Source: Propionibacteriaceae bacterium (GTDB lineage: Bacteria; Actinomycetota; Actinomycetes; Propionibacteriales; Propionibacteriaceae). Taken from it: 7,937 bases of DNA. The stretch lies in NCBI GenBank assembly GCA_031255975.1, contig JAIRRM010000179.1:1-7937 (forward strand). The letters are read 5' to 3'. The notes below the pieces were generated by a model that made no database searches, was not told where the DNA came from, and saw only the letters and a list, made by a program, of their open reading frames with translations. Both the position numbers and the translations under genes were made by a program. Of this stretch, positions 1-5,233 are shown in pieces; positions within the stretch are counted from its first letter, which is position 1, and each line of letters opens with the position of its first letter.

Positions 1-660
1 GTCCATGAGGATGTGGGGGAAGTTGTGTCCGGCGGCGACGGCCTCGGGCCAGGTTTCCATGCCAACCGCGTCGTCCCGGGTGCCGTCGGAACCCCAAATG
101 ACGGGGCCAATGCCGGGAGTGTCGGCCATCCCGATCACCGCAGCTCCGGCTCCATCACCGAACAGAAAAGCGGTGGAGCGGTCGGCGAGATCGGCCATGT
201 CAGAGAGCCGTTCGCTGGATGCGATGAGCACATGACACGCGGTCCCGGATGCGACCAGTGAGCGCCCTAACTCGACAAGGTAGCAGAACCCGGCGCAGGC
301 CGCAGAGACATCGAAAGCCGCCACGTCACCGATGCCGAGTGCTGCGGCAAGTGTCGGAGCTAGTGCGGGACTGGGGCGATGATGGGATACGGTGGCTACG
401 ATCACCGCATCGATGTCAGCGGGGGCCAACCCGGCGCGCTTGATGGCCGCGCTGCCGGCACTGCTGGCCATGTGCAGTAGGGTTTCTGCGGTATCTGCCC
501 AACGGCGTTCCTCGATACCGCTGCGTCGCTGAATCCACTCGTCGCTGGAGTCGAGCTGTTGACATAGCTGAGCATTCGTCACCACCTGGCTACCACGGTA
601 TCCGGCGACGGAGAGCACTCGGGCGCAGCCGCCGGGTGCCGTCGGCGTGATGGCCTTCAT
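1..660 (-). CDS. fabH: Beta-ketoacyl-ACP synthase III (FabH), 3' end cut by window edge
   Basis: FabH catalyses the first condensation of type II fatty acid synthesis, joining an acyl-CoA primer to malonyl-ACP in the cytoplasm. Reading from the ATG at 660 gives 220 residues without a stop before the left edge, so roughly the last third is missing. Family landmarks are clear: DEWIQRRSGI near residues 40-49, the nucleophile Cys122 in the motif SAACAGF, and FGDGAGA at 167-173. The catalytic His and Asn of the family would lie in the missing part. The first ten or so residues look like a short N-terminal extension relative to the E. coli enzyme, where the Cys is residue 112. The start codon overlaps the fabD stop as ATGA (660-657), which implies cotranscription and translational coupling. 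In Streptomyces the next genes are acpP and fabF; here they would be outside the window. Identity is secure; primer specificity (straight or branched chain) cannot be read. Confidence 0.93.
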   Translation of the reverse strand, partial: MKAITPTAPGGCARVLSVAGYRGSQVVTNAQLCQQLDSSDEWIQRRSGIEERRWADTAETLLHMASSAGSAAIKRAGLAPADIDAVIVATVSHHRPSPALAPTLAAALGIGDVAAFDVSAACAGFCYLVELGRSLVASGTACHVLIASSERLSDMADLADRSTAFLFGDGAGAAVIGMADTPGIGPVIWGSDGTRDDAVGMETWPEAVAAGHNFPHILMD

Positions 661-1595
661 CGCGTGGCCTCCGCCACATGGTGACGCTGGATGAACGCCT
701 CGGCGGCTGGCAGATCGAGCGGCGAGTTCAGGGAAAACACTGCTACTTCCGGTAGATTGCGCCTGACGAGCCCGGAGAGCACTCCTGCGGGGGGTAGCTC
801 CAGCACTCCGGTGATGTTGCACTCCCGCATGGTGGCCATGCAAAGGTCCCAACGCACCGGCGACGCGATCTGGGAGATGAGACGCCGCAAGTAATCAGCC
901 CCAGAGGCGACGATGGCGCCGTCTCGGTTGGAGAGCAGCGGCAGCGTTGGGTCTGCGGTGACGAGATGGGCCGCGCTGTTAGCAACCTCGCTTATCGCGG
1001 GTTCCATGTGGCTGGTGTGGAAGGCTCCGGCGACTTGCAGTGGCACCACTTTGCTGTGGGCGGGTGGGTTTGCGACGAGGTCGTCCAATTGGACGCGAGT
1101 GCCGCCGACCACCACTTGTCCGACCCCGTTGAAGTTGGCAACGCTCAACCCCCGCGCCGCCGCATACGTGGCGATCTCAGCCGGATCACCCAAAACCACA
1201 GCGGCCATCCCGGTATCGGTGATGGCGGCGGCCTGTGCCATGGCGCGGCCTCGCGCCACAGCCAGTGTTATCGCAGCTGTTTCCGAGAGCACTCCGGCCA
1301 AGGTGGCGGCGACCAACTCGCCGACGCTGTGCCCGGCGATCAGATTCGCGGCGGGGTGAGCGTTTTCTATTGGTAATTCACGGGCCGCGCAGATGGCGGT
1401 GGCTACCAGCAGTGGCTGGGCGTATTCGGTGGCTTTGATGGTTTCGGCGGTAGCGGTGGTGCCGAGGGTTTCGAGGTCGATTCCGGTTAACGCTGCGAAG
1501 GAGTCGATGCGAGTACGGAAACCTTGCATCGCGAGCCAGGGGGTGAGCAGACCGGGGCGTTGAGCGCCCTGGCCGGGGCTGACAATCGCAAGCAC
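657..1595 (-). CDS. fabD: Malonyl-CoA:ACP transacylase (FabD)
   Basis: FabD transfers malonyl from malonyl-CoA to acyl carrier protein, supplying the extender unit for FabH and FabF. Counted from the GTG start, the protein has 312 residues, normal for the family. Seen motifs are GQGAQ at 8-12, the nucleophile Ser90 in GHSVGE, the carboxylate-binding Arg115 in ARGRAM, and the catalytic His193 in GAFHTSHM. I prefer the GTG at 1595-1593: a GGAAGG Shine-Dalgarno sits 9 bases upstream, and the resulting N terminus, MLAIVSPGQGAQ, resembles Streptomyces FabD as I remember it. The in-frame ATG at 1604 directly abuts the same GGAAGG, leaving no spacer, so it is a poor start although it gives 315 residues. 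The gene follows fasR after about 80 bases and overlaps fabH by four bases. It is probably activated by FasR through the upstream palindrome. Confidence 0.94.
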   Translation of the reverse strand: MLAIVSPGQGAQRPGLLTPWLAMQGFRTRIDSFAALTGIDLETLGTTATAETIKATEYAQPLLVATAICAARELPIENAHPAANLIAGHSVGELVAATLAGVLSETAAITLAVARGRAMAQAAAITDTGMAAVVLGDPAEIATYAAARGLSVANFNGVGQVVVGGTRVQLDDLVANPPAHSKVVPLQVAGAFHTSHMEPAISEVANSAAHLVTADPTLPLLSNRDGAIVASGADYLRRLISQIASPVRWDLCMATMRECNITGVLELPPAGVLSGLVRRNLPEVAVFSLNSPLDLPAAEAFIQRHHVAEATR

Positions 1596-1626
1596 ATAGA
1601 CCATCCTTCCCGGTGAAACTCGCCAA

Positions 1627-1632
1627 ATGTTA
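1627..1632 (-). promoter_or_regulatory. Possible fabD -10 hexamer
   Basis: On the minus strand TAACAT (1632-1627) fits the actinobacterial TANNNT pattern and would start transcription about 25 bases before the GTG start of fabD, leaving room for the GGAAGG ribosome-binding site. There is no recognisable -35 element at the proper distance, which would suit an activator-dependent promoter. It is weak evidence by itself. Confidence 0.3.
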
Positions 1633-1663
1633 ACGGCAATTCGCCCAGATTGGGGCAGAACTA

Positions 1664-1680
1664 TTGTAGGAACTCTACAA
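1664..1680 (-). promoter_or_regulatory. 17-base inverted repeat upstream of fabD, candidate FasR operator
   Basis: The sequence TTGTAGGAACTCTACAA (plus strand) has perfect 6-base arms, TTGTAG and CTACAA, around a 5-base spacer. It covers the fasR stop codon (TAG at 1677-1675 on the minus strand) and lies about 70-85 bases before the fabD start. The possible -10 of fabD is at 1632-1627, so the repeat centre would sit near -50, a usual place for an activator. There is no T tract, and the short stem with a weak A/T-rich edge makes a terminator less likely. FasR binding is inferred from context. Confidence 0.5.
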
Positions 1681-2853
1681 CTCGGGCCCGTCTGCGAGCC
1701 GCCCCAGGGCGACCGTCACCTGTAATGCGAAGGCGTCGCGCGGGTCGGCGGGGGAGTAACCGGTGACTTCGGCGATGCGTTTGATGCGGTAACGAACCGT
1801 GTTGGGATGTATGTACAGCGCTCGCGCCGTAGCCTCAATGGAGCCTCCAGTGGCAAGGAACGCAACCAGGGTCTCCAGTAGATCGGCCCCTACCGCGACG
1901 AGCGGACGATACACCTCGTCCACCAGGCAGCTAACGGCTGCACCATTACCAGCCAATGCGCGTTCTGGCAGTAGCTCTTGACTGGATACGACACGGGGGC
2001 AGCCGGGCCAGGCGTGGGCGGCGGCGGCACCGGAGTGGGCGGCTACGGCGGAGTGAGAAGCTGCGGCCAATCCGGCGCACATCGGCCCCACCACCACGGT
2101 GCCGGCACCGAATCGCGGCTCCAGTGCGCTAGCCGTCACCAGTGGGTCTGAATCCAGGGTGAGGTCGGCGGCGGAAACCGCAGCCACCAACAGATGTCCA
2201 TGTAGCGCGGCCATCAGCGTGAGATTTCTGCGGCGGGCCAGCGAACGCAACGCGGCCACCGCATAGCCGGTGCCTTCCGGTTCCGGGCCCACTACCACAA
2301 AGGTGGGGGCGGAGACCGGCCAACCCAGCGTTGAGGCCCTGGAGAGCATGGTACGGCCAGGGTCAGCCCGCATCAGGGCGTCGATGACTATAGCCTCGAT
2401 ATGCTCGTCCCAGGCACCGCGCGACTCGGCTTCTTTGGCGTACACCTCCGCGGTGGCGAAAGCTACCTCCGCAGAATACTGCGTGACGGCGGCGGCCAGT
2501 ACGCTACGGTCATCCGGCGGCAGCAGCACGGCCAACTGTTCTCGTACCACATCGACCGTGGTGCGTACCAGGTCGACGGTCTGCTTCAGGCTGATGCGGC
2601 GAGCCATCATGCGGGGAGCGGCATCGAAGATGCGAGTGGGGTGTACGGAGGGGGAGTTTGCGGCAAACCAGTTTATGAAGCCGTTGATGCCAGCTCCCGC
2701 GACGAGGGTGATCCAGGAGCGTTCGTCGGCGCTGAGATCGGAAAACCATGGGTGGTGGTGCTCTAGTGCCCTGGTGACGGCGGTGGTCATCTGCCCGGCG
2801 ACGCCACGCAATCGAACGACGATGCTGTCACGATCTGGCGTACGCGAACTCAC
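1675..2853 (-). CDS. fasR: FasR-like PucR/CdaR-family transcriptional regulator of fatty acid synthesis
   Basis: This 392-residue protein has the architecture of PucR/CdaR-type regulators: a helical N-terminal region, a central GGDEF-like fold at about 165-290, the LLPERALAG linker at 294-302, and a C-terminal helix-turn-helix at about 325-385 containing GGSIEATARALYIHPNTVRYRIKRI. In Streptomyces coelicolor the homologous FasR lies just upstream of fabD and activates the fabD-fabH-acpP-fabF operon; a related FasR acts in mycobacteria. The same gene order here makes FasR the best call. The start is a GTG at 2853-2851, supported by AGGAGG 7 bases upstream (2866-2861 on this strand). That Shine-Dalgarno lies in the loop of a small inverted repeat. 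The gene is divergent from hsp20 and shares its HAIR-containing intergenic region. Family membership is seen directly; the FasR role is inferred from position. The effector, probably an acyl-CoA or related ligand, cannot be read. Confidence 0.86.
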   Translation of the reverse strand: MSSRTPDRDSIVVRLRGVAGQMTTAVTRALEHHHPWFSDLSADERSWITLVAGAGINGFINWFAANSPSVHPTRIFDAAPRMMARRISLKQTVDLVRTTVDVVREQLAVLLPPDDRSVLAAAVTQYSAEVAFATAEVYAKEAESRGAWDEHIEAIVIDALMRADPGRTMLSRASTLGWPVSAPTFVVVGPEPEGTGYAVAALRSLARRRNLTLMAALHGHLLVAAVSAADLTLDSDPLVTASALEPRFGAGTVVVGPMCAGLAAASHSAVAAHSGAAAAHAWPGCPRVVSSQELLPERALAGNGAAVSCLVDEVYRPLVAVGADLLETLVAFLATGGSIEATARALYIHPNTVRYRIKRIAEVTGYSPADPRDAFALQVTVALGRLADGPEL

Positions 2854-2855
2854 TT

Positions 2856-2870
2856 ACCGACCTCCTCGGT
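2856..2870 (-). promoter_or_regulatory. Small hairpin presenting the fasR Shine-Dalgarno
   Basis: In the fasR leader the bases ACCGA-GGAGG-TCGGT form an inverted repeat with 5-base arms, and the loop is the ribosome-binding site itself. It ends 3 bases before the GTG start. The stem is short, so the fold would be only moderately stable, and it competes with a second small pairing (CGG at 2879-2877 with CCG at 2869-2867). It may merely be a chance palindrome around a strong Shine-Dalgarno, or it may tune fasR translation. Confidence 0.35.
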
Positions 2871-2919
2871 TTATAGCCGTTACAGCATATGCCCACTACG
2901 CCAGCGACCATACCAATCG

Positions 2920-2946
2920 AAAGTTGAGCGTATCTGACGCAACTTT
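2920..2946. promoter_or_regulatory. Degenerate second HAIR-like inverted repeat
   Basis: Perfect 7-base arms AAAGTTG (2920-2926) and CAACTTT (2940-2946) surround a 13-base centre. Aligned to the HspR consensus CTTGAGT-N7-ACTCAAG, the core GTTGAGC-N7-ACGCAAC at 2923-2943 matches 10 of 14 defined bases. Its centre is 27 bases from that of the stronger HAIR downstream. It is therefore a plausible auxiliary HspR site, and it is also upstream of fasR, whose start codon is 70 bases away. Confidence 0.45.
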
Positions 2947-2949
2947 TAC

Positions 2950-2970
2950 CTTGAGTGTGCTAGACTCAAC
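2950..2970. promoter_or_regulatory. HAIR operator (HspR-associated inverted repeat) for hsp20
   Basis: CTTGAGT (2950-2956), a 7-base spacer, then ACTCAAC (2964-2970) matches the actinobacterial HAIR consensus CTTGAGT-N7-ACTCAAG at 13 of 14 positions. HspR, a MerR-type repressor acting with DnaK, binds such sites before dnaK, clpB and small heat-shock genes. An extended -10 element (TGC-TAGACT, 2958-2966) is embedded in the operator, so bound HspR would block RNA polymerase. The hspR gene itself is not in this window. Confidence 0.82.
2958..2966 (+). promoter_or_regulatory. Probable extended -10 element of hsp20
   Basis: TGC-TAGACT has the TGN extension and the TANNNT hexamer. Transcription would start near 2973 and leave a leader of about 40 bases ahead of the hsp20 ATG. 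No good -35 hexamer is visible, which an extended -10 can tolerate. It is the best promoter candidate because it lies inside the HAIR operator. Confidence 0.45.
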
Positions 2971-3013
2971 TTATAGCCCTCTGAAGTGGGGGGACAGGAA
3001 CGAAGGAGATGAC

Positions 3014-3445
3014 ATGGCTATCAACTACAGCCCCTGGCGTGAACTGAACGATTTGGCGGGCCAGGTGTTCCGCGCCGTATCGAGTGAGGATCGCTCGATG
3101 GCAATGGATCTCTACCGTAGTGGCGACGTGTTTGTCGTTAAGGTGGATCTTCCCGGTGTAGATCCGGGCAGCATCGACATTGATGTGGATGATCGCACTC
3201 TGACGGTGCGTGCCGAACGGGCGGCCGAGCCGCTGGATACCTCCGAGGAAAAGAACGTCTGGCTCACGCGCGAGCGCAACTATGGCACCTACGCGCGACA
3301 GATTTCGCTCGGCACCGGTCTGGATGTGTCGGGTATCACCGCCGATTACGCAGATGGCGTATTGACGCTCACCATTCCGATGGCAGAGGAAGCCAAGCCT
3401 CGCAAGATCGAGGTCAATACCCGGCGAAGCACCATCGAAAGCTGA
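3014..3445 (+). CDS. hsp20: Small heat-shock protein, Hsp20/alpha-crystallin family
   Basis: The 143-residue product is an ATP-independent holdase that forms oligomers and keeps unfolding proteins soluble in the cytoplasm during stress. The alpha-crystallin domain spans about residues 35-128, with VKVDLPGVDPGSIDIDVDDR at 42-61 and the signature DGVLTLTIP at 114-122. The C-terminal I-x-V motif (Ile132-Glu-Val134), which bridges subunits in this family, is present. The ATG at 3014 is chosen because AGGAG (3004-3008) lies 5 bases upstream and MAINYSPWREL is a natural N terminus. The frame stays open far upstream into fasR, but only as antisense shadow. The HAIR operator just upstream predicts HspR repression and heat induction. 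A strong hairpin follows the stop, so the gene is probably monocistronic. Confidence 0.95.
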   Translation: MAINYSPWRELNDLAGQVFRAVSSEDRSMAMDLYRSGDVFVVKVDLPGVDPGSIDIDVDDRTLTVRAERAAEPLDTSEEKNVWLTRERNYGTYARQISLGTGLDVSGITADYADGVLTLTIPMAEEAKPRKIEVNTRRSTIES

Positions 3446-3456
3446 TCTTGAACGAG

Positions 3457-3493
3457 CGAATGGGGGTACGGCATTACGCCGTATCCCCATTCG
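3457..3493 (+). terminator. Strong hairpin terminator after hsp20
   Basis: Two 16-base arms, CGAATGGGGGTACGGC (3457-3472) and GCCGTATCCCCATTCG (3478-3493), pair completely except for one G-T wobble, around a 5-base loop ATTAC. It begins 12 bases after the hsp20 stop codon. There is no long T tract (only TATTTG follows), as is common for actinobacterial terminators. Confidence 0.8.
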
Positions 3494-3716
3494 TATTTGC
3501 TCAGTCTTAGGGCAACGACGGCGGCTAAACAGGTTTTAGAACTTGGCCGATAGTCGTATGTGGTTCGGTGTGGGATCGGGATAGCGGCTGTGATAGCCTG
3601 TCGTAGCCTGTTTGAGCCGGTTCCACCAAGCGATGCGGGGTACCGCTAGGGTCACCTGGCGATATCGATACTGTGAACTGCTTCGTTGGAGGTTCCGCGC
3701 CCGGTCAGAGCGCCAA
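3494..3716. other. Non-coding gap between hsp20 terminator and tRNA-Val
   Basis: I find no convincing gene here. Short open frames on both strands lack ribosome-binding sites and family resemblance, and one runs through the tRNA. The only repeat seen is TAGCCTGT at 3594-3601 and again at 3604-3611. A possible -10, GATACT at 3667-3672, has no matching -35, so the tRNA promoter is not located with confidence. Confidence 0.5.
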
Positions 3717-3790
3717 GGGCGCATAGCTCAGTTGGTTAGAGCACCTCCCTTACAAGGAGGGGGTCGTTGGTTCAAGTCCGACTGCGCCCA
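3717..3790 (+). tRNA. tRNA-Val (anticodon UAC)
   Basis: The 74 bases fold into a complete cloverleaf. The acceptor arms GGGCGCA and TGCGCCC pair fully. The D arm is GCTC/GAGC with loop AGTTGGTTA. The anticodon stem is CCTCC/GGAGG with loop CTTACAA, placing the anticodon TAC at 3751-3753. The variable loop is GGGTC, and the T arm is GTTGG/CCGAC with loop TTCAAGT. The anticodon reads GUA and related valine codons. The discriminator base is A, and the next bases are CGG, so the CCA tail is not encoded and must be added by the nucleotidyltransferase. Confidence 0.96.
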
Positions 3791-3802
3791 CGGAGTTCTG
3801 GG

Positions 3803-3851
3803 GCACTAGGAGTGCGTCGAGGGCTTGCGGGGCGTGGGCGGTTTTCGCCCA
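3803..3851 (+). terminator. Two short hairpins downstream of tRNA-Val
   Basis: GCACT-AGG-AGTGC (3803-3815) is followed by TGGGCG-GTTTT-CGCCCA (3835-3851). Either could end the tRNA transcript or mark processing, but both stems are short (5 and 6 pairs), and neither is followed by a run of T. Termination is an inference from position. Confidence 0.35.
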
Positions 3852-3895
3852 GTCGACCGCGTCTGAAAGGTTCTGCCATGGTCATGGCGCATCCG

Positions 3896-3912
3896 CACGT
3901 CTTGGCGACGTG
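3896..3912. promoter_or_regulatory. 17-base inverted repeat upstream of the amidohydrolase gene
   Basis: CACGTC (3896-3901) and GACGTG (3907-3912) are perfect 6-base arms around TTGGC. The repeat lies about 40 bases before the likely transcription start of the downstream gene, where an operator could be. The binding protein is unknown and the match may be chance. Confidence 0.3.
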
Positions 3913-3943
3913 AACTAGACAGCTATCGGCCGTCGTACTGGTC

Positions 3944-3949
3944 TAGGCT
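3944..3949 (+). promoter_or_regulatory. Likely -10 element of a leaderless amidohydrolase mRNA
   Basis: TAGGCT fits the TANNNT pattern and is separated from the ATG at 3957 by 7 bases, so transcription would begin at or next to the start codon. No Shine-Dalgarno precedes that ATG. This is the usual arrangement of leaderless genes in Actinomycetota. A good -35 at 17 bases is not visible. Confidence 0.5.
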
Positions 3950-3956
3950 TACGCCC

Positions 3957-5174
3957 ATGACCACGATCTTCAGAGCAGTCCGCGTATTCGACGGAGAGCG
4001 TTTTCTCGACGGCCCTCATGACGTCATCTTCGACGGAGGTGCCATCACCCAGGTTAGTCCTACGGGTGGCACCGTCGCGGCCCCGGATGCCACGGTGGTG
4101 GATGCCATTGGCAAAACGCTCACCCCCGGTTTCATCGACTGTCACATTCACGCGCCTTTCTCCGGCGCGGCGCTGCTGGAACAGGTGATGCAGCCGTTCT
4201 CCTACCAGTTCTTCGAGTCGGTACGCAACATGGCCACCGATCTGGCGCTGGGCATCACCACGGCGCGCGACGCCGGTGGTGGTGACGCCGGGCTGAAGCA
4301 GGCCATCGCCGCAGGTCTGATCGCCGGGCCGCGGTTGAAAATCTCGGTGAACATCATGAGCCAGACTGGTGGGCACAATGACAGTCTCTGTCTGTCCGGT
4401 GTGGATACCAATGTGTCGCACCCCGGTAAACCCTCCGGCGTGGCCGACGGCCCCGAGGAATGCCGCAAGAAGGCCCGCGAGCTGTTCCGCGCCGGGGCCG
4501 ACCAGATCAAGATCTGCACCACCGGCGGCGTGCTTTCGCCCGCCGACTCGCCGGAACATTCGCAGTTCACCGTCGCTGAGATCCGGGCCATCGTGGAGGA
4601 AGCCGAAGCGCACGGCAGTTACGTGCTGGCACATGCACAAGGCACCGCTGGTATCAAGAACGCCTTAAACGCTGGAGTGCGCTCCATCGAGCACGGTATC
4701 TTCTTAGACGACGAAGCCATCCAGCTATTGCTCGACAAAGACGCCTATCTAGTGCCAACCCTCATCGCTCCGCTCTGGGTGATCCGATTGGCAGATTCCG
4801 GACATCACATCCCGCAGTTGATGGTTGACAAGGCAAAACGTGTTGCCGATACCCACCGTGATGCCTTTGCGCGCGCCGTTCGGGCTGGAGTCAAAGTGGC
4901 GATGGGCACCGATACCGGTGTCGGCCCGCATGGCACCAACCTGGAGGAGTTGTACCTGATGTACGACGGCGGGCTCACCTTGGAAGGTGTGTTGAAAGCC
5001 ACCACCGCCACCGCTGCCGAATTGGTGGCGCCAGGGGAGAAGCTGGGACGGCTCACTCCGGGCTACCTGGCGGATGCCGTACTGCTCGACTGCGAACTGA
5101 CAGACGGCGCGCAGCTCAAAGACATCTCCAGCCATATCGCGGCGGTGTATCAGGGCGGCAAACAGGTTGGGTGA
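3957..5174 (+). CDS. Metal-dependent amidohydrolase, prolidase-like (Xaa-Pro dipeptidase-type, M38-related)
   Basis: The 405-residue protein belongs to the amidohydrolase superfamily, whose members hydrolyse amide or peptide bonds with one or two metal ions in a TIM barrel. Visible metal-site residues are His63 and His65 in the DCHIH motif, Lys185 in QIKICTTGG (probably carboxylated), His226 in LAHAQG, His246 in IEHG, and Asp319 in MGTDTG. QTGGHND at 136-142 is typical of the prolidase-like subgroup that acts on N-blocked amino acids or dipeptides; imidazolonepropionase is a more distant relative. Flanking beta-sandwich segments lie at the two ends (FRAVRVFDGE and GYLADAVLLD). There is no signal peptide. 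The stop overlaps a GTG at 5171, but the peptidase downstream most likely starts later. With the next two genes it suggests a peptide or acyl-amino-acid degradation cluster. The fold is sure; the substrate is not. Confidence 0.88.
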   Translation: MTTIFRAVRVFDGERFLDGPHDVIFDGGAITQVSPTGGTVAAPDATVVDAIGKTLTPGFIDCHIHAPFSGAALLEQVMQPFSYQFFESVRNMATDLALGITTARDAGGGDAGLKQAIAAGLIAGPRLKISVNIMSQTGGHNDSLCLSGVDTNVSHPGKPSGVADGPEECRKKARELFRAGADQIKICTTGGVLSPADSPEHSQFTVAEIRAIVEEAEAHGSYVLAHAQGTAGIKNALNAGVRSIEHGIFLDDEAIQLLLDKDAYLVPTLIAPLWVIRLADSGHHIPQLMVDKAKRVADTHRDAFARAVRAGVKVAMGTDTGVGPHGTNLEELYLMYDGGLTLEGVLKATTATAAELVAPGEKLGRLTPGYLADAVLLDCELTDGAQLKDISSHIAAVYQGGKQVG

Positions 5175-5221
5175 TTGCGCCCGCCTGCCGGTCGCGCGAC
5201 GCAGCGGCGCATTCGTACCGC

Positions 5222-5227
5222 TACGCT
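5222..5227 (+). promoter_or_regulatory. Likely -10 element of a leaderless S9 peptidase mRNA
   Basis: TACGCT (TANNNT pattern) lies 6 bases before the ATG at 5234, and no Shine-Dalgarno is present. The layout copies that of the preceding gene (TAGGCTT before its ATG, TACGCTT here). A -35 is not clear. If it is active, the peptidase has its own promoter within the cluster. Confidence 0.42.
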
Positions 5228-5233
5228 TGCTCC

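Noticed and set aside
913..1376. Plus-strand open frames of 136 and 148 residues
   Set aside because: Both are antisense to fabD, whose active-site residues are intact in the minus-strand frame.
2871..2978. TTATAGCC occurring twice, 100 bases apart, on either side of the HAIR sites
   Set aside because: An 8-base match without longer flanking identity is within chance, and neither copy fits a well-placed promoter element.
2270..3013. In-frame open extension upstream of hsp20 that would give a 391-residue protein
   Set aside because: It runs antisense to fasR, crosses the HAIR promoter region, has no family resemblance, and hsp20 has an excellent ribosome-binding site at its own ATG.
2966..3490. 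174-residue open frame on the minus strand
   Set aside because: Antisense to hsp20, begins inside its terminator hairpin and has no recognisable domain.
3594..3611. Direct repeat of TAGCCTGT with a 2-base spacer
   Set aside because: Only two short copies are present, with no neighbouring integrase, terminal repeats or further units, so it is not supported as an attachment site or array.
3717..3790. tRNA-Val as an integration site for a genomic island containing the hydrolases
   Set aside because: No repeat of the tRNA 3' end, no integrase and no shift in composition is seen in the window.
3612..3809. 65-residue open frame on the plus strand
   Set aside because: It reads through tRNA-Val; the GRIAQLVRA-like peptide is the known false translation of a tRNA gene.
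3915..4640. 241-residue open frame on the minus strand
   Set aside because: It is fully antisense to the amidohydrolase, whose metal-binding motifs are certain; long mirror frames are common in GC-rich DNA.
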